Made by a program: the position numbers and the translations under genes. Positions 45,796-55,593 of a DNA stretch of 64,000 nucleotides are shown one piece after another (position 1 is the stretch's first letter; each line of letters begins with the position of its first letter). Source of the DNA: Micromonospora polyrhachis (lineage in GTDB: Bacteria; Actinomycetota; Actinomycetes; Mycobacteriales; Micromonosporaceae). Below the pieces are notes generated by a model, which searched no databases, was not told the origin of the DNA, and saw only the letters and a list, made by a program, of their open reading frames with translations. Location of the stretch: positions 1,984,001 to 2,048,000 of the forward strand of contig NZ_JACHJW010000001.1 of assembly GCF_014203835.1 (NCBI RefSeq). The letters are read 5' to 3'.

Positions 45796-45990
45796 CCCGG
45801 CACCGCACGGCGCGACAGCGACCGGGCGCGACAGCAACCGGGCGCGGCAGGGACACGGCACGGCGCGACAGCAACCGGGCGCGACAGGGACACGGCACGG
45901 CAGGGACACGGCGCGGCAGGGACACGGCACGGGCGCGGCAGGGCCGGCGCAACAGCGACCGGGCGCGATGAAGACAAGGGCGCGATGAAG
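45796..45990. repeat. GC-rich minisatellite
   Basis: About 195 bp of irregular 10-22-bp units built from cgggcgcgacag, gcaaccgggcgcg and gggacacggcacggc. No gene is supported in either direction. Confidence 0.8.
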
Positions 45991-46004
45991 ACCGGGAAGC
46001 AGCC

Positions 46005-46031
46005 GGGCCGGCTGGAGAGTCCAGCCGGCCC
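46005..46031 (-). terminator. Terminator of ahcY
   Basis: A perfect 11-bp stem gggccggctgg/ccagccggccc with a 5-nt loop lies 43 bp after the ahcY stop on the minus strand. Confidence 0.75.
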
Positions 46032-46073
46032 GATACGGCTCGCCCGACGGGTCGTTCGGGCGAAGCGTCCTGC

Positions 46074-47573
46074 TCAGTAGCGGTAGTGGTCCGGCTTGAA
46101 CGGCCCCTCCACCTGCACGCCCAGGTAGGCGGCCTGCTCCTTGGTCAGGGTGCTGAGCTTGGCACCGAGCGCGTCAAGGTGCAGCCGGGCTACCTTCTCG
46201 TCGAGGTGCTTCGGCAGGGTGTAGACGCCGACCGGGTATTCGTCGGTCTTGGTGAACAGCTCGATCTGGGCGATGGTCTGGTTCGCGAACGAGTTCGACA
46301 TCACGAAGCTCGGGTGCCCGGTGGCGTTGCCCAGGTTCAGCAGCCGCCCCTCGGAGAGCACGATGATGGCGTGGCCGTCCTCGAACTTCCAGAGGTCGAC
46401 CTGCGGCTTGATGTTGATCCGCTCGACGTCCGTACGCTTGGCCAGGCCAGCCATGTCGATCTCGTTGTCGAAGTGACCGATGTTGCCCACGATCGCCTGG
46501 TGCTTCATGCGCGCCATGTGCTCGTTGGTGATGACATCGAAACAGCCGGTGGCAGTGACGAAGATGTCGGCCGTCTCCACCACGTCGTCCAGCGTGGCCA
46601 CCTGGTAGCCGTCCATTGCCGCCTGCAGCGCGCAGATCGGGTCGACCTCGGTCACCACGACCCGGGCCCCCTGGCCGCGCAGCGACTCGGCGCAGCCCTT
46701 GCCGACGTCGCCATAGCCGAGGACGACCGCCACCTTGCCGCCGATGAGCACGTCGGTGGCGCGGTTGATGCCGTCGATGAGCGAGTGACGGCAGCCGTAC
46801 TTGTTGTCGAACTTGCTCTTGGTCACCGCGTCGTTGACGTTGATCGCCGGGAAGAGCAGGGTGCCTTCCCGCTGCATCTCGTACAGCCGGTGCACCCCGG
46901 TGGTGGTCTCCTCGGTGACGCCCTTGATGCCCGCCGCGATCCGGGTCCACCGCCGGTCGTCCTCGGCCAGCGACCGGTGCAGCACTTCCAGGATCACCGC
47001 GTACTCCTCGGAGTCCGCGCTCTCCACCGGCGGCACCGCCCCGGCCCCCTCGAACTGCGCGCCCCGGTGTACGAGCAGCGTGGCGTCGCCACCGTCGTCC
47101 AGGATCATGTTCGGGCCCTGCCCGTCCGGCCAGGTCAACGCCTGCTCGGTGCACCACCAGTATTCCTGGAGGGTTTCACCCTTCCAGGCGTAGACCGGGA
47201 CACCGGCCGGCGCCTCGGGGGTGCCCTCGGGGCCCACCGCGATGGCTGCGGCGGCGTGGTCCTGAGTGGAGAAGATGTTGCAGGACGCCCACCGCACCTC
47301 GGCACCGAGCGCGACGAGTGTCTCGATGAGCACGGCGGTCTGGATCGTCATGTGCAACGAGCCGGTGATTCGCGCCCCCCGCAGCGGCTGCGCCTGCGCG
47401 AATTCCCGGCGGATCGCCATCAGACCGGGCATCTCGTGCTCGGCCAGCTCGATTTCCTTGCGCCCGAACGCGGCCAGCGACAGATCCGCCACCTTGAAGT
47501 CGCCCTCGGCGAGGGTGCGCGGTCGGGGCTCGGTCGACGCGCCACCGGAGGGCGCCGGAAGGGTGCTGGTCAT
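46074..47573 (-). CDS. ahcY: Adenosylhomocysteinase
   Basis: 499-residue NAD-dependent S-adenosylhomocysteine hydrolase, removing the inhibitory product of methylation. Diagnostic features are [51 protein letters not shown], the NAD-binding [13 protein letters not shown], and the C-terminal signature ending KPDHYRY. The length includes the insert typical of the actinobacterial/plant type. The ATG at 47573 has AGGAGC 6 nt upstream. Confidence 0.97.
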   Translation of the reverse strand: MTSTLPAPSGGASTEPRPRTLAEGDFKVADLSLAAFGRKEIELAEHEMPGLMAIRREFAQAQPLRGARITGSLHMTIQTAVLIETLVALGAEVRWASCNIFSTQDHAAAAIAVGPEGTPEAPAGVPVYAWKGETLQEYWWCTEQALTWPDGQGPNMILDDGGDATLLVHRGAQFEGAGAVPPVESADSEEYAVILEVLHRSLAEDDRRWTRIAAGIKGVTEETTTGVHRLYEMQREGTLLFPAINVNDAVTKSKFDNKYGCRHSLIDGINRATDVLIGGKVAVVLGYGDVGKGCAESLRGQGARVVVTEVDPICALQAAMDGYQVATLDDVVETADIFVTATGCFDVITNEHMARMKHQAIVGNIGHFDNEIDMAGLAKRTDVERINIKPQVDLWKFEDGHAIIVLSEGRLLNLGNATGHPSFVMSNSFANQTIAQIELFTKTDEYPVGVYTLPKHLDEKVARLHLDALGAKLSTLTKEQAAYLGVQVEGPFKPDHYRY

Positions 47574-48024
47574 GAAAGCTCCTGTCGTACGGGTCTGCTG
47601 CGCGACCCTCCACCTTACGCTCGGCCAGCACACGGTCAGCAGAAGGCACACGGGATCGGTCTGACGCGCGTCGGTTACCGACACGGCTCGGGCTACCTTC
47701 CCAGTAGTTACCGGCGCGGTTCGGCGCGCAGCGCGCGGGGCGGTCGGTCGTGAACGGTTTCCCGTCCAGTATCCGCCCGCCCCGCGCATCCCCCCGGTTT
47801 GGTTCCCCCGCGCGGAACCACGAGCGATGAGAGATCTCCCACCGTCGCGGTAACGCCGCGTGATTACAGCTTGACCATCCATCAGGGACTAGTCAAGCAA
47901 TTCGGAAAAATCCGATCTGCGAGTTTCGCCCGCCAGGCCACTTTTGCCCCAGATGCCGGATTCGCCCTCCGGACGGAGGTCACGTTGGCTGCTGCCAGCC
48001 TCGCGCCGACTGTCTGCCCTCGGA
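47574..48024. other. Intergenic region between manA and ahcY
   Basis: About 450 bp without a supported gene. It should carry the ahcY promoter and leader. An inverted repeat gcttgac (47869-47875)/gtcaagc (47892-47898) with a 16-nt gap, and a small hairpin around 47902-47914, are the only structures seen. I see no recognisable SAM or SAH riboswitch, although this cannot be excluded by eye. Confidence 0.5.
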
Positions 48025-49224
48025 TCACCTGGTGGCCGTGCCGACCGAGGCGACAAATGCCTCACCGACACCGGCCAGGGTCAACGGGGCATCGTCCGCC
48101 GCCCCGAACGCCGCCCGGCCCGGCTCGACAACGGTCGCGCCGGTGCCATCCCGGGCCTCGATCCGACCACTGCGGCACCACACCACCCGAGGGCCGGGCA
48201 GGGCCAACTCCACGCGCGGCGTGGCGGCGTCGAGACGTACGACGTGCAGGACGAAGTCGTCGACCGGCAGTGGCCAGGTGACCACCCCCGGAGCCACCTC
48301 GACCGGGGTGAGCACGGGATCGTCGAGCACCTCGAACCGCAGCACCCGCAGCAGTTCCGGGACGTCCACCGGTTTGGGGGTGAGGCCGCCCCGCAACACG
48401 TTGTCGCTCGCGGCCATGAGTTCCACCCCGGCACCGTGCAGATAGGCGTGCAGGTTGCCGGCCGGCATCCAGATCGCCTCGCCGGGGGCGAGGGTGACAT
48501 GGTTCAGCAGGAGGGCGACCAGCACCCCGGGATCCCCGGGATAGCGGTCGGCCAGCCGCCGCGCCAACGCCGCCGGCGCGGCGAAGTCCTGGGTCACCTC
48601 CGCCGTCAGGACCGCCGCCAGCAGCCCGGCCTGGTCCCCCGCCGGCCAGGTCAACAACTGCTGTACGGCGGCGGCGAGCCCGGCCGGACCGGTACGCAGC
48701 GCAGCCACCACCGGGTCGAGATCGGCTACCTCGAAGGCGGCGAGGACGTCCGCCGACACCTTCGGATCGCGGAACCCGCACAGCGCCTCGAACGGCGACA
48801 GGGCCACCAGCATCTCGGGCTTGTGGTACGGATCGACATAGTTGCGTCGTACCGTCGCCGGCGCGCTGGCCGTCTCGGACCGGGCCTGCTCGGCGGCGTA
48901 CCCGGCCCTGGCCTGCTCGGCGTTCGGGTGTGCCTGAAGCGACAGCGGTGTCTCCGCCGCCAGCACCTTCAGCAGGAAGGGCAGCCGCGCGCCGAACCGG
49001 CCGACCACGTCGTCACCGAGCCACCGACGGGGCTCTGCGGCGAGCAGTTCGGCCAGGCTGACCGGCACGGCGTCCCGCTCCACCGTCGCCGAGGCGGCGG
49101 GGTGGGCACCCAGCCAGAGTTCCGCCTCCGGTCCGGGGCTGGGCACCGGTCGGCCCTGCAACTCGGCGATGGCTGACCGGGAACCCCAGGCGTAGTCCCG
49201 GATCGGACCGCTCATCGGCTCCAT
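48025..49224 (-). CDS. manA: Mannose-6-phosphate isomerase, class I
   Basis: 399-residue type-I phosphomannose isomerase interconverting fructose-6-P and mannose-6-P for mannosylated glycans. Visible are RDYAWGS, the zinc-site motif SLQAHPN, the HKPEMLVAL glutamate, WMPAGNLHAYLHGAGVELMAASDNVLRGGLTPK, and a cupin C-terminus. The start lies one base from the stop of the CDF gene, so the genes form one operon with manB, trm112 and the SIS gene. Confidence 0.94.
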   Translation of the reverse strand: MEPMSGPIRDYAWGSRSAIAELQGRPVPSPGPEAELWLGAHPAASATVERDAVPVSLAELLAAEPRRWLGDDVVGRFGARLPFLLKVLAAETPLSLQAHPNAEQARAGYAAEQARSETASAPATVRRNYVDPYHKPEMLVALSPFEALCGFRDPKVSADVLAAFEVADLDPVVAALRTGPAGLAAAVQQLLTWPAGDQAGLLAAVLTAEVTQDFAAPAALARRLADRYPGDPGVLVALLLNHVTLAPGEAIWMPAGNLHAYLHGAGVELMAASDNVLRGGLTPKPVDVPELLRVLRFEVLDDPVLTPVEVAPGVVTWPLPVDDFVLHVVRLDAATPRVELALPGPRVVWCRSGRIEARDGTGATVVEPGRAAFGAADDAPLTLAGVGEAFVASVGTATR

Positions 49225-49225
49225 G

Positions 49226-50164
49226 TCAGCCTCCGGCCGAAGCGCCGGCCCGGGCGTGGTAGATGTCCGGCTCCAGGTAGATCATCCGGGCGATGGGCAC
49301 GGCGGTGCGGATCCGTGCCTCGACGGCGTCGATGTCCCGGGCCAGGTCGTCGGCCCGCTCGTACGGCTCGACCGCGACCTTGACCGCGACGAGCAGTTCC
49401 TCCGGTCCCAGGTGGAGCGTCTTCATGTGGATGATCCGGCTGACCTCCGGACCCTCGGTGATCGCCTGCTCGATCCGGCGTACCTCCTCTGGGCCGGCAC
49501 CCTCACCGAGCAGCAGGCTCTTCGTCTCCAGCGCCAGCACGACGGCGATGGCGACCAGCAGGACACCGATCATGGCGGTGCCGGCGGCGTCCCAGTAGCC
49601 GCTGCCCGTGATCAGCGTCATCGACACGCCGAACAGGGCGAAGACCAGACCGACCAGGGCACCGAGATCCTCCAGCAGCACCACCGGCAGCTCCGGAGCC
49701 TTGGCCCGGCGGACGAACTGCGCCCAGGTGGCGTTGCCCCGGATCGCGTTCGACTCCTTGATCGCGGTACGGAAGGAGAACGACTCCATGACGATCGCCA
49801 GCACCAACACCACCACCGGCACCCAGTGCCAGCTGGTGATGCCGTGCGGATCCTCGAACTTGTGGTACGCCTCGTAGAGGGCGAACAGGCCACCGACGCT
49901 GAACAGCACGATCGAGACGATGAACGCGTAGATGTAGCGCTCCCGCCCGTACCCGAAGGGGTGCTGGGGGGTCGCCGCGCGCCTGGCCCGGCGCCCACCG
50001 ACCAGCAGCAACGCCTGGTTGCCGGAGTCCGCCACCGAGTGGATCGCCTCGGCGAGCATCGACGAGGAGGCGGTCAGGGCGAACGCGATGAACTTGGTGA
50101 CCGCGATACCCAGGTTGGCCGCCAGCGCGGCGACGATCGCCTTGGTGCCCCCGCCGGCGCTCAC
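49226..50164 (-). CDS. Cation diffusion facilitator family transporter
   Basis: 312-residue CDF metal-efflux protein. It has HSVADSGNQ in TM2 (the metal site HxxxD), an EDxxAL motif in TM5 (LLEDLGALVGLVFALFGV), six TM helices, and a C-terminal cytoplasmic domain (EVSRIIHMKTLHLGPEELLVAVKVAVEP). Zn, Mn or Fe may be the substrate. Its insertion between the mannose-pathway genes is common in Micromonosporaceae-type genomes, as far as I recall. Confidence 0.93.
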   Translation of the reverse strand: MSAGGGTKAIVAALAANLGIAVTKFIAFALTASSSMLAEAIHSVADSGNQALLLVGGRRARRAATPQHPFGYGRERYIYAFIVSIVLFSVGGLFALYEAYHKFEDPHGITSWHWVPVVVLVLAIVMESFSFRTAIKESNAIRGNATWAQFVRRAKAPELPVVLLEDLGALVGLVFALFGVSMTLITGSGYWDAAGTAMIGVLLVAIAVVLALETKSLLLGEGAGPEEVRRIEQAITEGPEVSRIIHMKTLHLGPEELLVAVKVAVEPYERADDLARDIDAVEARIRTAVPIARMIYLEPDIYHARAGASAGG

Positions 50165-50237
50165 GCCGCCACTCCCTCACACCGCACAGCGACCGGGTTC
50201 ACCGATCCGGGTTCCACGGTGCGCTCGCTACGCTCGC

Positions 50238-51431
50238 TCACGGGTTCGACAGCTCCTTCATCTCGGTTACGGCCGGTACGGCCATCGGGTCGAGCCCGTG
50301 GGCCAGGGCCAGGTAGATCGACGCGAAGTCGGGTACGGCGATCAGCGAGGCGAGACGTTCCAGCGCCGAACCGCCCTCGGCGGTGACCACGTCGCAGCGC
50401 ACCCCGCGCCGCTCGGCGAGGGTCTGCACCGCGTCGGCCCGGCGCTCCTCCACCGCGAGTGGCTCGTCGGTGTCGTCGTCGGCGTTGAGGCCGCCGTCGC
50501 GCAGCAGCACCACCCGCAGCCGGGTGGCTTCCCCGGTCTCCTCCTCCGGGTCGGCGAAGATGTCCCGGGTCGACTCGGCCAGCCCGCCGAAGACGCCGTC
50601 GAGCAGGCCCACCCGGCCCCGACCGGCCTCGCCGAGCGCCCCGCCCACCACCGGGTAGCGGGCGTTGGCCGACAGGGTGTCGCCGAACCGGCGGGCGGCG
50701 ACGGTGGCCAACGGTGACGAACCCCAGACGATCGGGATCGAGCCGGCCAGCCCCAGCGCCAGCGACTTCGCCGGATTGACGAACGACTCGGCGGTCGGGC
50801 GGCAGCGGTCGGCGTCCGCGTCGAGCCGGGCCGCGGTCTCTGCCAGGTCCGCCTCGTTGACCTTGACCAGACCGAGGGTACGGGCGGCGAGCAGCACCGG
50901 AACGGTCAACGCCCAGAGGCTGGCTCGGGCGGGGGCGCGCCGGGGCACCGGGATGAACGGTGCCCGTACGCCTTCGGCGACCGACTGGAGCTTCGAGTCC
51001 GGCGCGCCGATGGCGACCAGCCGGGCACCCCGCCGGGCGGCGGCCTCGGCCGCGCCGAGTGCCTCCGGCCCCCGGCCCGAGGCGCTGATGGCGATCACCA
51101 CGTCGGCCGCGCCCACCCAACCGGGCACCCCGGCGCTGCGGTGCGGGATGACCGGCACCGGGCAGCGCGGGCCGGCGACCGTGGCGAGCACGTCACCGGT
51201 ACGACCGGCGGTGCCGATGCCGGCGATCACCACCGCCCGGGGGCGGCCCTCGTCGGCGAGGACCGAGAGGTTGGCCTCCGCCGCCAGAGCAGCCGCCTCG
51301 CGCACCTGCGCGCCGGCCGAGGCGGTGAACCGCAGCATGCCGCCCGGATCGTTTTCGATCAGGGCATCCGGGTGGTCCAGCAGCGCCTCGTCGGCGACGC
51401 GCTGCCCACGGATACCGGCGGTACCTTCCAT
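50238..51431 (-). CDS. SIS-domain protein (phosphoglucose/phosphomannose isomerase-like)
   Basis: 397-residue two-SIS-domain protein. SIS 1 includes AVVIAGIGTAGRTGDVLATVAG and VVIAISASGRGPEALGAAEAA; the C-terminal half resembles the bifunctional PGI/PMI fold. It corresponds to Rv3256c, located between manA and manB in mycobacteria. A sugar-phosphate isomerase or regulator role in the GDP-mannose pathway is inferred; activity is not established for this group. The start ATG at 51431 lies 2 bp from the Trm112-like stop. Confidence 0.85.
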   Translation of the reverse strand: MEGTAGIRGQRVADEALLDHPDALIENDPGGMLRFTASAGAQVREAAALAAEANLSVLADEGRPRAVVIAGIGTAGRTGDVLATVAGPRCPVPVIPHRSAGVPGWVGAADVVIAISASGRGPEALGAAEAAARRGARLVAIGAPDSKLQSVAEGVRAPFIPVPRRAPARASLWALTVPVLLAARTLGLVKVNEADLAETAARLDADADRCRPTAESFVNPAKSLALGLAGSIPIVWGSSPLATVAARRFGDTLSANARYPVVGGALGEAGRGRVGLLDGVFGGLAESTRDIFADPEEETGEATRLRVVLLRDGGLNADDDTDEPLAVEERRADAVQTLAERRGVRCDVVTAEGGSALERLASLIAVPDFASIYLALAHGLDPMAVPAVTEMKELSNP

Positions 51432-51433
51432 CA

Positions 51434-51619
51434 CTACGCCTCCTGCGCGGGACCGCCGCGCGCCTCGTCCAGCAGCAGCACCGGCACATCGTCGCGTACC
51501 TCGAAGATGCGACCGCACTCGGTGCAGGTCAGGGTCTGCGCCGCCGGGTCGTAGTCGAGTGGTGCGTGGTGTGTGTCTGGGCAGGCGAGGATTTCGAGCA
51601 ACTGCGGATCCAGGGCCAC
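51434..51619 (-). CDS. Trm112-family small zinc-ribbon protein
   Basis: 61-residue protein beginning LDPQLLEILACPDTHHAPL and containing LTCTECGRIFEVRDDVPVLL, the Trm112/YcaR pattern. The second knuckle has CxxC; the first has a single Cys followed by histidines. Trm112 proteins act as partners of methyltransferases, but the actinobacterial role is unknown. It is embedded in the man operon. Confidence 0.9.
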   Translation of the reverse strand: MALDPQLLEILACPDTHHAPLDYDPAAQTLTCTECGRIFEVRDDVPVLLLDEARGGPAQEA

Positions 51620-51685
51620 GGTCGGCTCCTTCCACGTCGGGCGGAATGCTGGCCGGGTCCGCGGTGGCCACCGGCGCAGGGGATC

Positions 51686-53101
51686 TTATCGGCGAACGAT
51701 GCCGAGCACCTCGTCGCGCAGCGCCACCATCCGCTGCCCGGTCGGTGCCTCGACGTTGAGCCGCAGCAACGGCTCGGTGTTCGAGGGCCGCAGGTTGATC
51801 CAGGCCCCGTCGGCGAAGCGGATGGTCAGGCCGTCCAGTTCGTCGGTCTGCGCGTCGGGGTACGCCTGCTCAACCTCGGCCAGCTTGGCCGACTGGTCGG
51901 CGACCGTGGAGTTGATCTCGCCGGAGGCGACGTACCGCTCGTACTCGTGGGCCAGTTCGGACAGGGGCCGGGCCTGCTCGCCGAGCGCGGCCAGGACGTG
52001 CATCGCGGCGAGCATGCCGGTGTCGGCGAACCAGAAGTCCCGGAAGTAGTAGTGCGCGGAGTGTTCACCGCCGAATACGGCGTTGGTACGGGCCATCTCC
52101 GCCTTGATGAACGAGTGACCGACCCGGCTGCGTACCGGCTCACCACCGTGCTCCCGGACGATCTCCGGTACGGCGCTGGAGGTGATCAGGTTGTGGATGA
52201 TCGTGGACCCGGGGTGCTTGGCCAACTCGCGGGCCGCGACCAGGGCGGTGATCGCCGACGGGGAGACCGCCTCGCCGCGCTCGTCGATCACGAAGCACCG
52301 GTCGGCGTCGCCGTCGAAGGCGAGCCCCAGGTCGGCACCGTGTTCCCGGACCGCTGCCTGAAGGTCGACCAGGTTGGCCGGGTCGAGCGGGTTGGCCTCG
52401 TGGTTGGGGAAGGAACCGTCCAGCTCGAAGTAGAGCGGCACGATGGTCAACGGCAGGGCCGGCAGTACGGCGTCGCCGAGCACCGCCGGGACCGTGTAAC
52501 CACCCATTCCGTTGCCGGCGTCGACGACCACCTTCAGCGGCCGGATCGTCGAGAGGTCGACCAGGGCTCGCAGGTGGGCGGCGTAGTCAGGCAGCAGGTC
52601 CCGGCGCTCGGCCGATGACCGCGCCTCACCCACCGACTCCGTACGGTCCGACGCGTCCGGCTTCTCCGCCGGGTCCGACTTGTCGAGCAGCGCCTGGGCG
52701 CGGTCGCGCAGCTCCGCCAGACCACTGTCCTGACCGATCGGGCGAGCCCCGGCCCGGCACATCTTGATGCCGTTGTACTGGGCAGGGTTGTGGCTGGCGG
52801 TGAACATCGCGCCGGGCAGGTCGAGCGCCCCGGAGGCGTAGTAGAGCATGTCCGTGGAGCCGAGGCCGGTTTCGATGACCGACATGCCCTCGGTCCGTAC
52901 CCCGGCGGCGAACGCGGCGGCGAGCCCTGGGGACGAATCCCGCATGTCGTGGGTAATCAACACCGTGTCCCGGCCGTCGGCCGAGCTGGTCAGCAACTGC
53001 GCGAACGCCGCCCCCAGCGCCTCGGCGGTCCGCTCGTCCCACTGCTCCGGGACGGTCCCACGGACGTCGTATGCCTTGACAATCAGGGACAAGTCAGACA
53101 C
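51686..53101 (-). CDS. manB: Phosphomannomutase/phosphoglucomutase
   Basis: 471-residue alpha-D-phosphohexomutase interconverting mannose-6-P and mannose-1-P. The phosphoserine loop is TASHNP (Ser103), the metal-binding loop DGDADRC, the sugar-binding loop GEHSAHYYF, and the phosphate-binding loop RPSNTEPLLRLN. All four domains are present. It supplies mannose-1-P for GDP-mannose with manA two genes downstream. Confidence 0.95.
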   Translation of the reverse strand: MSDLSLIVKAYDVRGTVPEQWDERTAEALGAAFAQLLTSSADGRDTVLITHDMRDSSPGLAAAFAAGVRTEGMSVIETGLGSTDMLYYASGALDLPGAMFTASHNPAQYNGIKMCRAGARPIGQDSGLAELRDRAQALLDKSDPAEKPDASDRTESVGEARSSAERRDLLPDYAAHLRALVDLSTIRPLKVVVDAGNGMGGYTVPAVLGDAVLPALPLTIVPLYFELDGSFPNHEANPLDPANLVDLQAAVREHGADLGLAFDGDADRCFVIDERGEAVSPSAITALVAARELAKHPGSTIIHNLITSSAVPEIVREHGGEPVRSRVGHSFIKAEMARTNAVFGGEHSAHYYFRDFWFADTGMLAAMHVLAALGEQARPLSELAHEYERYVASGEINSTVADQSAKLAEVEQAYPDAQTDELDGLTIRFADGAWINLRPSNTEPLLRLNVEAPTGQRMVALRDEVLGIVRR

Positions 53102-53193
53102 CGGTCTCGCTCCTCAGCCGCATCTCGGTCAACGGCCTGAGCGTATCGGAGCCGCCGCCCGTCGCTCGGCCAAGGCGGATGGCCCGCCATCGT

Positions 53194-54171
53194 TCAGCGC
53201 GGCATCCTCGGCATGATCACGGTCGAGTCGCCGCCCCCGGCCGGCGGCGGGTAGCCCTGACCAGGCGGGGGCGGGTAGCCCTGACCAGGCGGGGGCGGAT
53301 AGTTCGGCCCGGGCGGGGGCGGATAGTTCGGCCCGGCTGGGTGGCTGCCGCCGGCTGGTTGACTGCCGGACCGGTATACGCCCGACGCATATACGCCCGA
53401 CGGAGCCGTCGGATCCGTCGCGCTCGCCTCCCGACCACGTCGGCGCAGCAGCACCACCAGTAGGGCGACCCCGATCCCGACCATGGCCACGCCCAGGATC
53501 ATCACGACGGCGCCCACCCCGAAGGAGCCACCGTCATCCTCCTTCGACGCGCTGGCCAGTGCCGGTTGCGTCGTCGGCGCCTCGGCGTCGGGTGACCCGG
53601 CGTCCGGCGACTCGACCGGCGGCGGTGTGGAAGTGGGCGACGCACTCGGCGTACGGGTCGGGCTGCTCGTCGCCGTCGAGACCACCTTGGTGGTGTCGGA
53701 ATCGCGGCCGAGCACGCTCCCGTCCTCGTCGTACGCCTCCGCCACGACGGTCGCGCGCCCCGCCGGTGCCCCCGGCAGGAAAGCCAGCCGGAACCGGAGC
53801 GAGGCGCTCTTACCCTTGCAGAGCCGAGGTTTGGCCGGGGCCGTCGGCGTGACCGCGACCAGGCCATCCCCACCACCGGAGACCCCCACCAGCTGCCAGT
53901 CCCCGTCCACCGCGATGGCCACTCGCACCTGGTCCGCCTCGAGGCCCGACAGTTTGATCGACAGCCCGATCCGGACGTCCACACATCCGTCCTCCCGGCG
54001 GCTCATCGAGACGTTCGCCGCACCTGCGGAGGACCCAGCGACAATGCTGCTGGAAACGCTGACCTTCACCCTGTCATCGGCGGCCAACGCTGGAGCCGTA
54101 CCGAGCCCGAGCAGACCGGCCGAAAGTCCGGCGACCACCGCGAGTCGCGCCCCGACACGCCGCACCAGCAT
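53194..54171 (-). CDS. Secreted/membrane protein with proline-rich cytoplasmic tail
   Basis: 325 residues. It has a signal peptide (about 1-30, ending APALA), an extracellular beta-rich domain, a Thr/Pro/Ser linker, and one TM helix (VGAVVMILGVAMVGIGVALLVVLL). The cytoplasmic tail has repeats GPNYPPPP (twice) and GQGYPPPP (twice) and ends in VIMPRMPR. The topology resembles an anchored surface protein. No family is recognised. The ATG at 54171 has GAGG 5 nt upstream; the frame is open further upstream but lacks a signal-peptide start. Confidence 0.75.
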   Translation of the reverse strand: MLVRRVGARLAVVAGLSAGLLGLGTAPALAADDRVKVSVSSSIVAGSSAGAANVSMSRREDGCVDVRIGLSIKLSGLEADQVRVAIAVDGDWQLVGVSGGGDGLVAVTPTAPAKPRLCKGKSASLRFRLAFLPGAPAGRATVVAEAYDEDGSVLGRDSDTTKVVSTATSSPTRTPSASPTSTPPPVESPDAGSPDAEAPTTQPALASASKEDDGGSFGVGAVVMILGVAMVGIGVALLVVLLRRRGREASATDPTAPSGVYASGVYRSGSQPAGGSHPAGPNYPPPPGPNYPPPPGQGYPPPPGQGYPPPAGGGDSTVIMPRMPR

Positions 54172-54365
54172 GATCACCTCGCCGTTTCCCGGAACATATC
54201 CGGCCGACAGGCTACCCTGACCGCCCCCATCGTCCGGCTCGTCGCCGGTGAGGACCCCCTGCGAGAAGTCGGCCTGTTCGGTGAAGTTCGGCATGGGAGA
54301 CGGCCTTGTCGAACCCAGCACCGCCGAAAACGTCCCCCGGCCGCCGTCGCGGCCATCTGCGCCGC

Positions 54366-55049
54366 TCAGGACGGGTACGCGTGGCCGGGCGTCGTTGCGA
54401 TCAGCACATCGGCCACCGGCTGCCAGCCGAGCGTCAAGTACAGGCGCTGACCGTCCTCGCTGGCGATAAGAATGCCCTGTTCGGCGCCTTCTTCGATCGC
54501 GGACCGGGCTAGTGCACCCATGACCGCGCTGGCCAGGCCCTTGCGCCGATGAGCCGGTATGGTTTCGATCCGGTCTGCGACCGCATCCGTACCGGCCAGT
54601 CCCATCGTCCCGCGCGCACCGATCTCTCCCGACTCGTGCCGTGCCCTGACCGTGACCGCGCTGTCACCGCCATTCGATTCGATCTGGGTCAGGAGCCGGT
54701 ACGGTGCCACGAGCATGTTCTGCGGATGCCCGCGAAGATCGGCTGTCATCAGCAGTTCCGAGTGCTTGAGCACGATCAGGCCGGCGGCGGTCAGCGCCGA
54801 GGACGCCTTGGCCGGGTCGGTGGTGGGCACGGTCAGCCAGGTAACGGCATCCTCGCCGGCGACCAGCTCGGCCAGCGTGGTGAGCGAGGCCGGGTCCTCG
54901 CCGGCATCGAGCGCGACGTACTCGATGTCGCGGCCGGGCTGCATGCACCGGACCCGCAACGCGCCGCCCACGTCCTCGGCGGCGGGCAGCGCACGAGCCG
55001 CGCCCCAGCCGCGCTGCCAACGGACGATGAGATCTCGCAGGTTGCTCAC
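54366..55049 (-). CDS. GNAT-family N-acetyltransferase
   Basis: 227 residues. The C-terminal half holds the GNAT core: VADRIETIPAHRRKGLASAVMGALARSAIEEGAEQGILIAS, with the acetyl-CoA loop HRRKGLA, and LYLTLGWQPVADVLI. The N-terminal half is a divergent GNAT-like or unassigned region. The substrate is unknown. Confidence 0.85.
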   Translation of the reverse strand: MSNLRDLIVRWQRGWGAARALPAAEDVGGALRVRCMQPGRDIEYVALDAGEDPASLTTLAELVAGEDAVTWLTVPTTDPAKASSALTAAGLIVLKHSELLMTADLRGHPQNMLVAPYRLLTQIESNGGDSAVTVRARHESGEIGARGTMGLAGTDAVADRIETIPAHRRKGLASAVMGALARSAIEEGAEQGILIASEDGQRLYLTLGWQPVADVLIATTPGHAYPS

Positions 55050-55593
55050 CCATCAAGTGAATCACTTGCAGATGAGCGGCCTGTCACGCCGTAGGACGCA
55101 ATGAGACCCGGTCACCTGCGCGGATCTGTTCTGATCCGCGCACACCTGTACGCCGTCGCCGTCCGTCAAGGCGTCGAAGCCCGACGCGGCGAACAGTGCG
55201 ACGACTGCGCTCTCCCGGTCGTCGCGGTGAGACGGGCTGCGGATGCGCGTCGGGCTGCTCAAACGCCTGCTCCGCCGACACCCCACAGACGAACCGGTGA
55301 GCGATCACCGCGAAGCTCACGCCGCTGAACCCCTGCCTCAACACGCGTGCCCATCGATGTAGCAGCGGCGCTGGCGGGCGTACCGTGCGAGCCGTCCCAA
55401 GGCGGGAGCCCAGTTGGGTCGGCTCCGAAGCCAGCCGAGCGTCTCAGCAAGGTCCAGCACGACCGGGCAGCCGTCGACGGACTTGCCGTACCTCGTCGTA
55501 GGCCATGCCAGGACGATCCGACCCGGGTCAACCAGCAGATCTCGTTGACCACCTACCACTGATCACGCCCTTTGGGCGTGACCGCTCTGCTGC
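55050..55593. other. Degraded region left of the insertion sequence
   Basis: About 540 bp in which protein-like stretches appear only in broken minus-strand frames (for example CPVVLDLAETLGWLRSRPNW near 55440 and ESAVVALFAASGFDALTDGDG near 55180). It looks like one or two decayed hypothetical genes. A perfect hairpin, tcacgccc-ttt-gggcgtga, lies at 55563-55581, just outside the IS end. Confidence 0.5.

Noticed and set aside
46086-47753. 555-codon open frame opposite ahcY
   Set aside because: Shadow of ahcY; it has no plausible ribosome-binding site and no protein-like pattern.
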